Translations under genes and position numbers: made by a program
Shown here: positions 19,013 to 28,794 of the stretch, in pieces
Numbering within the stretch: position 1 is the stretch's first letter
How the letters are laid out: the number at the start of each line of letters is the position of its first letter
The notes under the pieces: model-generated
Databases searched by the model: none
What the model saw: only the letters and a program-made list of their open reading frames with translations
What the model was told of the DNA's origin: nothing
Assembly: GCF_005484945.1 (NCBI RefSeq)
Contig: NZ_CP034035.1
Coordinates: 1,984,001 to 2,048,000 of the forward strand
Reading direction: 5' to 3'
From: Brenneria rubrifaciens
Lineage (GTDB): Bacteria; Pseudomonadota; Gammaproteobacteria; Enterobacterales; Enterobacteriaceae
DNA: 64,000 bases

Positions 19013-20377
19013 GTGATAAGCGTTTTCGACATGTTTAAAATCGGTATTGGCCCTTCTAGCTCTCATACGGTTGGGCCGATGAAAGCCGGTAAGCAATTTG
19101 TCGATGAGTTGATAAATCAGGACTTGCTGACCGCCACCACGCGCATTGCCGTCGATGTCTATGGCTCGCTGTCATTAACGGGGAAAGGCCACCACACCGA
19201 TATCGCCATCATCATGGGGCTGGCGGGCAATATGCCTGACACGGTCGATATTGACGCGATACCGGGGTTTATCCGGGATGTCGAACAGCGCGAGCGTCTG
19301 TTAGTGGCGGAAGGGCTACATGAAGTTGACTTCCCACGCGAAGGCGGCATGGTTTTCCACAGCGAAAACCTGCCGTTGCATGAAAATGGCATGACGATCG
19401 CGGCCTATGCCGGCAGCAAAGAAATTTACGGCAAAACCTATTACTCCATCGGCGGGGGGTTCATCGTTGATGAAACCAACTTCGGAAAATCCTCGCTGAC
19501 CGAAGTCGCTGTCCCCTATGCGTTCCATTCCGCCAAAGTAATGCTGGAGCATTGCAGACGAAGCGGTCTCTCGCTGTCCGGTATGGTGATGCGTAACGAA
19601 CTGGCGTTGCACAGCCGCCAGGACATTGAAGATTATTTCGCGGCCATCTGGCAGACCATGCGGACATGTATTGACCGAGGCGTGAACACCGAGGGCGTGC
19701 TGCCGGGGCCGTTGCGCGTTCCACGCCGTGCCTCCGCCCTGCGCCGCATTCTGGTTTCATCGGACCAACACTCTAACGATCCGATGAACGTCGTGGATTG
19801 GGTGAATATGTTTGCGCTGGCGGTGAATGAGGAAAACGCGGCGGGCGGACGCGTGGTGACCGCGCCAACCAACGGTGCATGCGGCATCGTCCCGGCGGTG
19901 TTGGCCTACTATGACCACTTCATCGAACCGGTAGGGCCAGGCATTTATATCCGCTATTTTCTCGCCGCGGGCGCCGTTGGCATTTTGTACAAAATGAACG
20001 CGTCGATCTCCGGGGCGGAAGTGGGCTGTCAGGGGGAAGTGGGCGTCGCCTGTTCCATGGCGGCGGCGGGTTTGGCCGAGCTGATGGGCGCCAGCCCGGA
20101 GCAGGTTTGTATCGCGGCTGAAATCGGGATGGAACACAATTTGGGATTAACCTGCGATCCGGTTGCCGGTCAGGTTCAGGTTCCCTGCATCGAGCGAAAC
20201 GCCATCGCCTCGGTGAAAGCGATCAATGCCGCCCGAATGGCCATGCGCCGCACCAGCGAACCCCGCGTCTCGCTGGATAAGGTCATAGAAACCATGTATG
20301 AAACGGGTAAAGACATGAATGCCAAATACCGTGAAACCTCCCGCGGCGGTTTGGCGATCAAGGTTCAGTGCGATTAA
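19013..20377 (+). CDS. sdaA: L-serine dehydratase SdaA
   Basis: A 454-residue iron-sulfur L-serine deaminase, the same length as E. coli SdaA, converting serine to pyruvate and ammonia. The beta domain begins MISVFDMFKIGIGPSSSHTVG; the catalytic domain has the cysteines expected to ligate the 4Fe-4S cluster in AEVGCQGEVGVACS, LTCDPVAGQV and VPCIERN. The start is GTG at 19013 with AAGGAG seven bases upstream. The gene makes pyruvate, and the window also encodes a pyruvate-sensing system at 52-56 kb; the link is metabolic only, by inference. Confidence 0.97.
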   Translation: MISVFDMFKIGIGPSSSHTVGPMKAGKQFVDELINQDLLTATTRIAVDVYGSLSLTGKGHHTDIAIIMGLAGNMPDTVDIDAIPGFIRDVEQRERLLVAEGLHEVDFPREGGMVFHSENLPLHENGMTIAAYAGSKEIYGKTYYSIGGGFIVDETNFGKSSLTEVAVPYAFHSAKVMLEHCRRSGLSLSGMVMRNELALHSRQDIEDYFAAIWQTMRTCIDRGVNTEGVLPGPLRVPRRASALRRILVSSDQHSNDPMNVVDWVNMFALAVNEENAAGGRVVTAPTNGACGIVPAVLAYYDHFIEPVGPGIYIRYFLAAGAVGILYKMNASISGAEVGCQGEVGVACSMAAAGLAELMGASPEQVCIAAEIGMEHNLGLTCDPVAGQVQVPCIERNAIASVKAINAARMAMRRTSEPRVSLDKVIETMYETGKDMNAKYRETSRGGLAIKVQCD

Positions 20378-20412
20378 ATTCAAGAAAAACCCGCGATTAA
20401 AGGCGGAAAAGG

Positions 20413-20444
20413 ATACGGCTTGCCGATTCACCAGCAAGCCGTAT
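20413..20444. terminator. Hairpin between sdaA and yoaE
   Basis: ATACGGCTTGC-CGATTCACCA-GCAAGCCGTAT, a perfect 11-bp stem between the convergent sdaA and yoaE genes; no marked T run on either side. Confidence 0.6.
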
Positions 20445-20502
20445 GGATGGGATTTAGCCGCAACACCGTCGGCTGGCGAGCGGCAATGTTGCGCACAAAT
20501 CG

Positions 20503-22056
20503 TTATGACGCGTCGTCGTCTTCAACCGGATCGGCGATTTTCTCCACCCTCACCAATTCAATACGGTATTCCGAGACTTCACGAATCTGGAAACGTAGTT
20601 GATGCAGTTCGATGATTTCCCCCACTTTCGGGAACTCGTCGCTATTTGCCAGCAACAGCCCTGCCAGAGAAGCATAATCCTCTTTTGGACTCACCAGATC
20701 GCTGCTGTTGACCACCTGCTGCAACGAATGCAGGTCCGTTCCCCCTTTAACCAACCAGCCGTCGCCGTCAACCACAATATCCAGCGTTTCATCCTCGTCC
20801 GGAAATTCACCGGCAATCGCTTCCAGTACATCCAACGGCGTCACCAGTCCCTGCACCACGCCAAACTCATTGCTCACCATGACCAGGCTGCCTTTGGCAC
20901 GGCGTAAGACAGGAAGCAGATTAATCACGTCCAGGGTTTCCGGCACGACGATAGGCGGCGTTGCCGCCGCGAAGCTTTCGACATCGGCGTGCGTTTCAAG
21001 CACAACCAGCAGATCCTTGGCACGCACCACGCCGACCAACTCATCCAGCGAACCGCGACATACCGGAAATAGGCTGTGCGGCGTATCCAGCAGTTGCAAG
21101 CGAATATCTTCCACGGAGCGATCGCAGTCCACCCAAGAAATTTCGGTACGCGGCGTCATGACGCTGCGCAAAGAACGGGACGCCAACGTCAGCACGCCGT
21201 TGATCATGTAGCGCTCTTCCTCGGCGAAGGTATCCGTCGTCACTTTTTGCGGTTCGTCGTCGATTTCCTCCGTCGTTTTGCGGGTTCCCATCAGGCGCAA
21301 AATCGCCTCGGCGGTACGCTCGCGCAAAGGACGCCGCGACTGATGCTTTATGAAGTTATGACGGGCAATCTGGTTGAACAGTTCGATCAGGATCGAGAAG
21401 CCAATCGCAGCGTACAGATAGCCTTTGGGAATATGAAAACCGAAGCCTTCCGCCATCAGACTCAAACCGATCATCAGCAGGAAGCTGAGACAGAGCACCA
21501 CCACCGTCGGGTGCGCGTTGACAAAATTGGTCAGCGGCTTGGAGGCCAGCAGCATAACCCCCATCGCAATAATCACGGCGGTCATCATCACGCCGAGGTG
21601 ATTGACCATGCCCACGGCCGTAATCACGGCATCAAGTGAGAACACCGCATCCAGTATGACAATCTGTGCCACTACCGCCCAGAAACTGGCATGGGCGCGA
21701 TGACCATTTTCGTCATGGGATTTACTTTCCAGCCGTTCATGCAACTCCATCGTCGCCTTGAACAGCAGGAACACCCCCCCGAACAGCAGAATCAGATCCC
21801 GGCCGGAGAAACTGAAATCGCCCACGCTGAACAAGGGACGAGTCAACGTCACCATCCAGGAAATCAAAGATAGCAGGCCCAGACGCATCAGCAACGCCAG
21901 CGACAGACCGATAATGCGGGCTTTATCTCGCTGCTTGGGTGGCAATTTATCCGCCAGAATCGCGATAAACACCAAATTGTCGATACCCAGAACAATTTCA
22001 AGTACCACCAGCGTCAATAGCCCTGCCCAGATTGAAGGATCCAGCAAAAATTCCAT
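20503..22056 (-). CDS. yoaE: TerC/CBS domain membrane protein YoaE
   Basis: A 517-residue protein (E. coli YoaE is 518). The N-terminal half is a TerC-type integral membrane domain ([33 protein letters not shown], with the acidic membrane residues typical of TerC); a pair of CBS domains (about residues 300-425) and a CorC/HlyC transporter-associated domain follow. TerC proteins are linked to manganese export or metal homeostasis; E. coli YoaE has been connected with manganese. Convergent with sdaA. A long upstream region (22057-22418) precedes it. Confidence 0.94.
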   Translation of the reverse strand: MEFLLDPSIWAGLLTLVVLEIVLGIDNLVFIAILADKLPPKQRDKARIIGLSLALLMRLGLLSLISWMVTLTRPLFSVGDFSFSGRDLILLFGGVFLLFKATMELHERLESKSHDENGHRAHASFWAVVAQIVILDAVFSLDAVITAVGMVNHLGVMMTAVIIAMGVMLLASKPLTNFVNAHPTVVVLCLSFLLMIGLSLMAEGFGFHIPKGYLYAAIGFSILIELFNQIARHNFIKHQSRRPLRERTAEAILRLMGTRKTTEEIDDEPQKVTTDTFAEEERYMINGVLTLASRSLRSVMTPRTEISWVDCDRSVEDIRLQLLDTPHSLFPVCRGSLDELVGVVRAKDLLVVLETHADVESFAAATPPIVVPETLDVINLLPVLRRAKGSLVMVSNEFGVVQGLVTPLDVLEAIAGEFPDEDETLDIVVDGDGWLVKGGTDLHSLQQVVNSSDLVSPKEDYASLAGLLLANSDEFPKVGEIIELHQLRFQIREVSEYRIELVRVEKIADPVEDDDAS

Positions 22057-22418
22057 GTCAGACTCCCAAAAATGAACGAGCAGATGACTTCAATGCGTCA
22101 TCGACATTGAATGGTAATAGAAAGAATTGGAATGAATCAGAGTAACTCAGGGAATGGTCGGAAAAACCAACCGAGTACAGAAAACCACCAGCATGCGCAG
22201 GTAAACGGTTAACGTTTTGTCGGTGACAGTCCATGGGAAGGGCTGATGCCCAGTGCTCCTAAGCAATTTAACGGAAGATTACTCTAACAGGTTGTCCGGT
22301 TTTTTCACAAAGATTTTCTTACACCTTTTGAGTGATAAATACAGAAAGCATGGGCGTGGTTTTTCTGCTTGCGGGTAAGGCGATCGTCAGCCGATGACAG
22401 CCGTGAGACATCGCCTCT
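22057..22418. other. Intergenic region upstream of yoaE
   Basis: 362 bases with no supported gene, comprising the yoaE leader and the end of the amidohydrolase transcript. TerC genes such as alx often have yybP-ykoY riboswitches; the conserved GGGGAGUAGCC and GCGAGACCAU blocks seen at mntP were sought here and not found. A short imperfect repeat (GGTTGGTTTTTCCGACC on the minus strand near 22166) can fold, but no class could be assigned. Confidence 0.4.
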
Positions 22419-23522
22419 TCACCCCAATACTTTTTTCACGCAGGTTTTAAACACGCTGACGCCAAGGGCCATCGCTTCAAGGTCGAAACGCATATCAGGA
22501 TGGTGCAGACCCGGCGTCAGGTTGGCGCCCAGCCCCCAGAATCCGCATTTAACCTGCGGTCGCGCCCGCGCGTAGTGGAAGAAATCCTCGCTGCCAGGCG
22601 TAAATTTTGGCTCAGTTACTCCATCCGCGCCCAATACGTCCGCAATGGCGTCGGCAATCAAGTCGGTTACCTGATCATCAACCACCGCCGCCGGCATTTC
22701 CTTTATCACACGAATCTCAGCAGTCGCCCCCAGCGCCGCCACGCTGTGCTCAATCGCTCTGATGACTTTGGCCTTCAATTCATCCATCGGCTCATTATAT
22801 TGCGCGCGCAGATCCCAGCACACGCGGGCGTCGGCGGGCACCGAGTTAGTGACGCCGGCATCGCAGATAAACCGTGTCGCCTTGACGCTGTATGTCAGCG
22901 TCGGCGCCAGATGAATCATATTGACAGCCTGCACTGCCGCCGCCGCCGCATCCAGCGCGTTCACGCCCAAATGCGGGCGAGCCGCGTGGGACGGCACTCC
23001 GGCGATCGACGCCTCGATGGTCGCGCAGGATGAATACAGCATTGCCGGCACAGCCTGCCCCAGCGGGCACTCTTCAAGAGGACGCAGGTGAAAACCGAGT
23101 AATATATCAACATCGTCAATGGCGCCCCCCGCGACCATAGCCAGCGCCCCCGTTCCCAGTTCCTCCGCCGGCTGGAACAGGATCTTTAAACGACCTTTTT
23201 TAACTATCCCTTCATTCATCACCTCCTGAGCGGTGGTCAGTACCACCGAGGCGTGCGCATCATGCCCGCAGGTATGTCGCGCGACCGGCTCACCGTCAAT
23301 GATGTGGCCAAGCGCATCCATATCGGCACGCAGCGCCATCACGGGACCCGGTATGCCGCTGTCCAGTTCAGCGACAATCCCCGTCGTCCCATTTACCTGG
23401 CGCGTAACGGCAAAACCCTCGCGCGCCAACTCGTGCGCGAGATATGACGAGGTTTTAACCTCTTGAAAACCCAACTCAGGGATTTGATGCAAATGTTGAT
23501 AATGTTCGCGCGTTTTCGACAC
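22419..23522 (-). CDS. M20 family amidohydrolase (aminoacylase/hippuricase-like)
   Basis: A 367-residue metallopeptidase-fold hydrolase of the M20D group. Metal-site motifs are visible: RADMDALGH, HTCGHDAHASVVL and FQPAEELGTGAL, with the dimerisation insert around SHAARPHLGVNALDAAAAAV and the C-terminal PGSEDFFHYA. Relatives remove acyl groups from N-acylated amino acids (hippurate, indole-acetyl amino acids); the substrate is not evident. The GTG start at 23522 has GGAG eight bases upstream. It is the second gene of a probable operon with the YitT-type membrane protein 100 bases upstream, divergent from an Lrp-type regulator. No counterpart lies here in E. coli. Confidence 0.88.
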   Translation of the reverse strand: MSKTREHYQHLHQIPELGFQEVKTSSYLAHELAREGFAVTRQVNGTTGIVAELDSGIPGPVMALRADMDALGHIIDGEPVARHTCGHDAHASVVLTTAQEVMNEGIVKKGRLKILFQPAEELGTGALAMVAGGAIDDVDILLGFHLRPLEECPLGQAVPAMLYSSCATIEASIAGVPSHAARPHLGVNALDAAAAAVQAVNMIHLAPTLTYSVKATRFICDAGVTNSVPADARVCWDLRAQYNEPMDELKAKVIRAIEHSVAALGATAEIRVIKEMPAAVVDDQVTDLIADAIADVLGADGVTEPKFTPGSEDFFHYARARPQVKCGFWGLGANLTPGLHHPDMRFDLEAMALGVSVFKTCVKKVLG

Positions 23523-23625
23523 TGGCTTATCTCCGGCAAAAGGTTGGAAATAATCAATGGATAAGGTACACAGACTGATACCGGTGAGGTAAGAACGTTA
23601 TCTTATCCATCAGCCAGGGGCCTGC

Positions 23626-24288
23626 TCACCCCGCTTGATAGCGGCCCGGTTTGTGCCAGTTCATCAACATCGCATTCATCGCCAGTGCGCTGATCGCGGA
23701 CCAGAAAAGCAGCATGGCGGACATATTGATCAGTGACAGCGAGAACACCAGTAGGTCCAGCAGCATCTGAGTTTTGCCGACGTTCATATTGAAACGCCGG
23801 TACAGCCACAGGGTGACGACGCCCGTGCCCCCCACCGACGCGTTGTGACGGGCGAGAGAAAGAATCCCCATGCCGAGAAATGTGCCGCCAATCAACGCGG
23901 AAAACAGCGGATGGATATAGCTGATGGTAATAAAATGAGGAATACCTTGTGTAGCGAGGCTGAGAGCCAGATTGACGATCAGCGTTTTCAGCGTGAAAGC
24001 GCGGCCCATACTGAAGTAACAAAAAATCATGAACGGGATATTGGCTACTACAAACAGCAGGCCGATTGAAAGCGGGACATAATAGGAAATCAGTAACGCA
24101 ATACCGGCAATGCCGCCAGTAACCATGCCGGAAAGCTTGAGCATATTCAGCCCCACCGCTATAAACATCACACCCAGCGTCAGACCGTAAATATCATCTT
24201 TCAACGTATGGGCGGTGACAACCTCAACGCACTCGCCCGGCTCTTTTTGTCGCGCAACCGATTTTCTTAGCACACGCATTAGTCTCAT
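23626..24288 (-). CDS. YitT family membrane protein
   Basis: A 220-residue integral membrane protein with about five or six hydrophobic segments (for example GVMFIAVGLNMLKL, GLLFVVANIPFMIFCYFSMG and LIGGTFLGMGILSL) and the YitT/DUF161 signature VTGGIAGIALL and ASVGGTGVV. Transport substrate and mechanism are unknown. The ATG at 24288 is chosen; a GTG six bases earlier at 24294 and an ATG at 24279 are alternatives. It precedes the amidohydrolase on the same strand, so it may import or export the compound that enzyme acts on; this is inference from position only. Confidence 0.85.
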   Translation of the reverse strand: MRLMRVLRKSVARQKEPGECVEVVTAHTLKDDIYGLTLGVMFIAVGLNMLKLSGMVTGGIAGIALLISYYVPLSIGLLFVVANIPFMIFCYFSMGRAFTLKTLIVNLALSLATQGIPHFITISYIHPLFSALIGGTFLGMGILSLARHNASVGGTGVVTLWLYRRFNMNVGKTQMLLDLLVFSLSLINMSAMLLFWSAISALAMNAMLMNWHKPGRYQAG

Positions 24289-24470
24289 TCTCACCGAACG
24301 TTTCCAGCCATAAGAAATGCATATATTTGCATTTTACTCGCCTGACGATTCACTTAACGCGCTTAAATTAACATTGATTACTGAGTGAGTTTTAACTAAA
24401 AATAACCTTTATTATGCCAATGATGAGTGATTTAACCTCATTATAAATAGAAAAAAGCGAGTATTACCTC

Positions 24471-24941
24471 ATGAAAATCGATCGCATCGATGCACAAATA
24501 TTGAATGAGTTACAGCATGATGCCAGATTAAAAACCACCGAACTGGCGGAGCGGATTTGCCTGTCGGCCACGCCGTGTACCCGTCGGCTCAAAAACCTGG
24601 AAGATCGCGGCGTGATCGAGCAATATGTCGCGCTGCTCGATCAGGAAAAAGCGGGGTTTCCGGTAAACGCTTATATCTCGCTGACGCTGGAGCCGAAATC
24701 AGAGACAACCTTCCACAAGTTTGAACGACAGATTGCCACGTTTGATGAAGTGATGGAGTGCCACTTGATGTCCGGCAGTCATGATTTCATGCTGCGGGTG
24801 GTCGCCGCTAGCCTGTCGGATTTCGAGCGTTTTCTACAAAAGAAATTGATCAAGATTGAGGGATTACGAGATGTTCAAACCTCCTTTTCCCTGCGGCGGT
24901 TGGTTTATAAAACCGCGCTCCCCGTGAAAACCAGACTATAA
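24471..24941 (+). CDS. Lrp/AsnC family transcriptional regulator
   Basis: A 156-residue feast/famine regulator. The N-terminal helix-turn-helix domain reads MKIDRIDAQILNELQHDARL, then TTELAERICLSATPCTRRLKNLE, and the C-terminal RAM ligand domain includes MECHLMSGSHDFMLRVVA. It is shorter than Lrp (164) and is a paralogue rather than Lrp itself. It is divergent from the YitT gene with 182 bases between starts, so it most likely controls the yitT-amidohydrolase operon in response to an amino acid, a typical arrangement for local AsnC-type regulators. Confidence 0.9.
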   Translation: MKIDRIDAQILNELQHDARLKTTELAERICLSATPCTRRLKNLEDRGVIEQYVALLDQEKAGFPVNAYISLTLEPKSETTFHKFERQIATFDEVMECHLMSGSHDFMLRVVAASLSDFERFLQKKLIKIEGLRDVQTSFSLRRLVYKTALPVKTRL

Positions 24942-25306
24942 GTGAAAATATCACCATCTCGCGCATTCAAATCGATTTCCCGCTTATAGACCAAGCGCGC
25001 AGATAAAACGTGCGTAACTCATTAATAACCATTTTTTAACTGAGCAGCATTAGAGCAATATCACACTATTTATTTTTTCGATGGCTAAAATAATTCTGTC
25101 GAACCGTAGTGTTACGTTTAGTCGCCAGCCTTGACTCGCTGACTGAATTAAATAAACGGTCACATTAATTACCCGACCACGTCAGCGAGTTGAATTTTAA
25201 CGACCATACTGATACCGCGACGGTTAACTTTCAACACATGAGCGTTAACCCTGTTTCCTGACACATTACACATTCAATTTGATCGTGAATAATGAGGAGG
25301 TAGCAA
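24942..25306. promoter_or_regulatory. manX upstream region with two spaced inverted repeats
   Basis: 365 bases without a gene ahead of the mannose PTS operon. ACTCGCTGAC at 25134-25143 is repeated inverted as GTCAGCGAGT at 25181-25190, with 37 bases between. A second, shorter pair GGTTAAC (25222-25228) and GTTAACC (25244-25250) follows. These could be paired operators or fold in the leader RNA. The ribosome site GAGGAG for manX is at about 25293. No confident CRP or Mlc site was located by eye. Confidence 0.5.
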
Positions 25307-26269
25307 GTGAGTATTGCGATAATGTTATGCACTCACGGAGCCACTGCGGGGCCGTTGTTAAAAACAGCAGAAATGATCCTTGGTGAACAGAGTAATGTCG
25401 CCTGGATCGATTTCGTCCCCGGAGAGAACGCTGAAACATTAATAGAAAAATATCAGGATAAATTATCCCAATTAGACACGTCGAACGGCGTATTGTTCTT
25501 GGTCGATACCTGGGGAGGCAGCCCGTTCAACGCGGCCAGCCGCCTGGTGACGGACAAGGAAAATCATGAAGTTATCGCCGGGGTTAATATTCCCATGCTG
25601 GCGGAAACCTTTATGGCGCGTGATGATAATCCTGCATTCGCCGATCTGGTTTCCATTGCCCTTGAAGCGGGCAGAGATGGCGTCAAAGCGCTGAAGCAGC
25701 AAAAACCCGTCGCGCCCGCCTCCGCACCGCCGAAAGCGCAAGCTACCGCCCCCGCCCCTGTCAGCGGAACTGGCGGACATATGACGATCGGGTTGGCCCG
25801 TATTGATGACCGTTTAATTCACGGTCAGGTGGCTACTCGCTGGACTAAAGAAACCAACGTTTCACGCATTATTGTGGTCAGTGACGAAGTTGCCGCCGAC
25901 CACGTGCGTAAAACACTGCTGACCCAGGTTGCCCCGCCGGGCGTTACGGCGCATGTGGTGGATGTCGCCAAAGCCATTCGCGTTTATGACAACCCGAAAT
26001 ATGCCTCCGATCGTGTCATGTTGTTATTTACTAATCCAACCGATGTCTTAACGCTGGTTGAAAATGGCGTAAAAATAACATCCGTTAATATTGGCGGAAT
26101 GGCTTACCGTCAGGGGAAAACCCAGGTCAATAATGCGGTCTCTATCGACGAAAAAGATATTGCCGCGTTTAGAGAACTGGATAAAAAGGGAATTGAATTA
26201 GAAGTCAGAAAAGTGTCATCGGATACCAAGCTCAAAATGATGGACTTAATTAATAAGTTGGCTCGTTAA
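25307..26269 (+). CDS. manX: PTS mannose transporter subunit IIAB
   Basis: A 320-residue fusion of EIIA and EIIB (E. coli ManX is 323). The EIIA phospho-acceptor His10 lies in MLCTHGATAGPLL; an Ala/Pro-rich hinge spans about residues 133-157; the EIIB phospho-His172 lies in LARIDDRLIHGQVATRW. The cytosolic protein accepts phosphate from HPr and passes it to mannose, glucose and related hexoses moving through ManYZ. Start is GTG at 25307 after GAGGAG. manY and manZ follow on the same strand. Confidence 0.97.
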   Translation: MSIAIMLCTHGATAGPLLKTAEMILGEQSNVAWIDFVPGENAETLIEKYQDKLSQLDTSNGVLFLVDTWGGSPFNAASRLVTDKENHEVIAGVNIPMLAETFMARDDNPAFADLVSIALEAGRDGVKALKQQKPVAPASAPPKAQATAPAPVSGTGGHMTIGLARIDDRLIHGQVATRWTKETNVSRIIVVSDEVAADHVRKTLLTQVAPPGVTAHVVDVAKAIRVYDNPKYASDRVMLLFTNPTDVLTLVENGVKITSVNIGGMAYRQGKTQVNNAVSIDEKDIAAFRELDKKGIELEVRKVSSDTKLKMMDLINKLAR

Positions 26270-26369
26270 CACTATCATGGGTCAATGCAAACATTGGTTA
26301 ACATAATCAATCAAAATCGCTGTGTAACGATCTATTTTACTCAGAAACATATTCCATAGGAGAAGTACA

Positions 26370-27167
26370 ATGGAGATTACCACACTTCAAATTGTGCTGA
26401 TATTTATCGTCTCTTGCGTCTCGGGGATGGGATCGATTCTTGACGAATTTCAGTTCCACCGTCCGCTGGTGGCTTGTACGCTTATCGGCGCCGTTCTGGG
26501 TGATTTGCAAACCGGGATTATAATCGGTGGTACGCTGGAAATGATCGCCCTCGGCTGGATGAATATCGGGGCGGCCGTTGCGCCTGATGCTGCGCTGGCT
26601 TCAATTATCTCGACCATTCTGGTTATTGCCGGCGGACAGAGCGTGGGAGCGGGGATTGCGCTGGCCATTCCGCTGGCCGCCGCAGGACAGGTTCTGACGA
26701 TCATTGTCCGAACCATCACCGTCGCCTTCCAGCATGCCGCTGACAGCGCGGCTGAACGCGGCAGTTTAAGCGCGATTAGCTGGCTTCACGTCTCCGCCCT
26801 GTTGCTTCAGGCGATGCGTATCGCTATCCCTGCCGTAATCGTCGCAATTTCCGTCGGCACGGATGCCGTTCACGCCATACTGAACTCCATTCCAGACGTC
26901 GTGACCAACGGCCTGAATATTGCGGGCGGCATGATTGTCGTTGTCGGTTACGCCATGGTCATCAACATGATGCGCGCGGGCTACCTGATGCCGTTCTTCT
27001 ATCTCGGTTTTGTGACCGCCGCGTTCACCGACTTCAACCTGGTCGCATTGGGTGTGATTGGTATCGTGATGGCCGTGCTGTATATCCAACTGAGCCCGAA
27101 ATACAACAAGTCTTCGGGTCTACCGGTGGCCGCCGGCAGCAACGATCTTGACAATGAACTGGACTAA
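26370..27167 (+). CDS. manY: PTS mannose transporter subunit IIC
   Basis: A 265-residue hydrophobic protein (E. coli ManY is 266), forming part of the membrane channel of the mannose permease. Motifs include GMGSILDEFQFHRPLVACTL near the N terminus and GGTLEMIALGWMNIGAAVAPD. ATG at 26370 follows AGGAG. It lies 100 bases after manX and only 14 bases before manZ. In E. coli ManYZ also serves as the entry route for lambda DNA and as the target of some class IIa-like bacteriocins. Confidence 0.97.
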   Translation: MEITTLQIVLIFIVSCVSGMGSILDEFQFHRPLVACTLIGAVLGDLQTGIIIGGTLEMIALGWMNIGAAVAPDAALASIISTILVIAGGQSVGAGIALAIPLAAAGQVLTIIVRTITVAFQHAADSAAERGSLSAISWLHVSALLLQAMRIAIPAVIVAISVGTDAVHAILNSIPDVVTNGLNIAGGMIVVVGYAMVINMMRAGYLMPFFYLGFVTAAFTDFNLVALGVIGIVMAVLYIQLSPKYNKSSGLPVAAGSNDLDNELD

Positions 27168-27181
27168 GAGGAGTGAGAAAA

Positions 27182-28024
27182 ATGGGTGAAACAACTGAAG
27201 TCAAAAAACTCACTGCCGGCGATATTCGCGCGGTGTTCATTCGCTCCAATCTCTTCCAGGGTTCATGGAACTTTGAACGTATGCAGGCGCTGGGGTTCTG
27301 TTTCTCCATCGTGCCGGTGATCCGTCGTCTTTATCCTGAGAATTCGGAAGATCGCAAGCAGGCGATTAAGCGCCATCTGGAATTTTTCAACACCCAGCCG
27401 TTTGTTGCCGCCCCGGTACTTGGCGTGACCATGGCAATGGAAGAGCAGCGTGCCAACGGCGCACCCATTGATGACGGGGCTATCAACGGGCTTAAAGTCG
27501 GTCTGATGGGGCCGTTGGCCGGCGTGGGCGACCCGATATTTTGGGGTACGGCCCGGCCTGTGTTCGCCGCACTGGGGGCCGGTATCGCCATGAGCGGCAG
27601 CCTGCTGGGGCCAGTGCTCTTCTTTGTACTGTTTAATCTGGTGCGTCTGCTGGTGCGTTACTACGGGGTTGCTTATGGTTATCGCAAAGGCGTGGATATC
27701 GTTAACGATATGGGCGGCGGCTTCCTGCAAAAGTTGACGGAGGGGGCATCCATTCTCGGCTTGTTTGTCATGGGGGCGCTGGTTAACAAATGGACCCACG
27801 TCAACGTCCCGCTCGTGGTATCGCGGGTCACCAACCAGAATGGTGAGACCACGGTAACCACGGTTCAGTCGATTCTCGATCAACTCATGCCGGGATTGAT
27901 TCCTTTGCTGTTGACATTCGGCTGTATGTGGCTGCTCAGGCGTAAAGTGAACGCGCTGTGGCTCATCATCGGATTCTTTGCCATCGGTATATTTGGCTAT
28001 TGGATTGGTCTGCTAGGCGTGTAA
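27182..28024 (+). CDS. manZ: PTS mannose transporter subunit IID
   Basis: A 280-residue membrane subunit (E. coli ManZ is 283) with KLTAGDIRAVFIRSNLFQGS at the N terminus, then SWNFERMQ, GLMGPLAGVGDPIFWGT and several C-terminal hydrophobic segments. It completes the mannose permease with ManY. The frame is open to an upstream ATG at 27173, but the ATG at 27182 is preceded by GAGGAG at the proper distance and matches the E. coli start. A hairpin follows before yobD. Confidence 0.97.
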   Translation: MGETTEVKKLTAGDIRAVFIRSNLFQGSWNFERMQALGFCFSIVPVIRRLYPENSEDRKQAIKRHLEFFNTQPFVAAPVLGVTMAMEEQRANGAPIDDGAINGLKVGLMGPLAGVGDPIFWGTARPVFAALGAGIAMSGSLLGPVLFFVLFNLVRLLVRYYGVAYGYRKGVDIVNDMGGGFLQKLTEGASILGLFVMGALVNKWTHVNVPLVVSRVTNQNGETTVTTVQSILDQLMPGLIPLLLTFGCMWLLRRKVNALWLIIGFFAIGIFGYWIGLLGV

Positions 28025-28032
28025 TCTGTCAA

Positions 28033-28055
28033 ATCGCCGGGTAACCCTCGGCGAT
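28033..28055 (+). terminator. Hairpin after manZ
   Basis: ATCGCCG-GGTAACCCT-CGGCGAT, a 7-bp stem nine bases after the manZ stop codon, without a T run; it may be a weak terminator or an RNA-stabilising structure at the end of manXYZ. Confidence 0.45.
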
Positions 28056-28131
28056 ATCTTCCTAAAGCCGCCCTGGTTCACGATGCAGGTGCCCGGTCCT
28101 TCGATGCTGATAGCTGCCCATGGAGTCTCTC

Positions 28132-28590
28132 ATGACGTTTACGGATATCGTTCTGGTGATGCTGATCGGACTGGCGCTGTTTTATGCCGTTTACGTTGAA
28201 TTCATTCTGGATCAGCTGAAGGGTAAAACACAGCTACGCGTTGTGCTAAAACGAACAAACCGGCTGGATGCCCTTATTTTCATTGGTCTGGTGGGAATTC
28301 TTATTTATAAGAATGTCATGAATAACGGTACGACAATAACCACCGCGCTTTTACTTTTTCTGGCACTCATCGCGTTCTATCTTGCTTATATTCGGCGCCC
28401 AAAATTATTGTTCAAATTAACAGGATTCTTTTATGTCAATATATTTATTTCTTATCACCGTATTCAAAATATGAATTTATCAGAAGATGGGATTTTGGTT
28501 ATTGACCTTGAACAGCGCCGGTTACTAATACACGTCAGTCAGCTTGATGATCTGGAAAAAATATATAATTTTATGATTGAAAATCAATAG
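28132..28590 (+). CDS. yobD: DUF986 inner membrane protein YobD
   Basis: A 152-residue protein, the same length as E. coli YobD, with three hydrophobic segments near the N terminus and centre ([47 protein letters not shown]) and a conserved end [20 protein letters not shown]. Function unknown. The frame is open four codons upstream, but ATG at 28132 (MTFTDIVLV) agrees with the E. coli start MTITDLVLI. Position after manZ and before mntP is conserved with E. coli. Confidence 0.94.
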   Translation: MTFTDIVLVMLIGLALFYAVYVEFILDQLKGKTQLRVVLKRTNRLDALIFIGLVGILIYKNVMNNGTTITTALLLFLALIAFYLAYIRRPKLLFKLTGFFYVNIFISYHRIQNMNLSEDGILVIDLEQRRLLIHVSQLDDLEKIYNFMIENQ

Positions 28591-28794
28591 GTTAAAAATA
28601 AAACATTAAAAAATCGAATTATTATTGAACATAACCATAACGTATTAGTGGTATTATAAACTTATCTTAATCGAAGTTATTTAATGTCTTTTTAGCTACT
28701 CTTATTTAAATGAAAACAATTATCAATTGCATCAATTATCCATAGAATATTTATTGTTGTTTGATCCATAATTAATATGTTAAGGTTGCGCCGT

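Noticed and set aside
22057..22418. Possible yybP-ykoY riboswitch ahead of the TerC-type yoaE
   Set aside because: The two conserved blocks that are clear at mntP are not present here.
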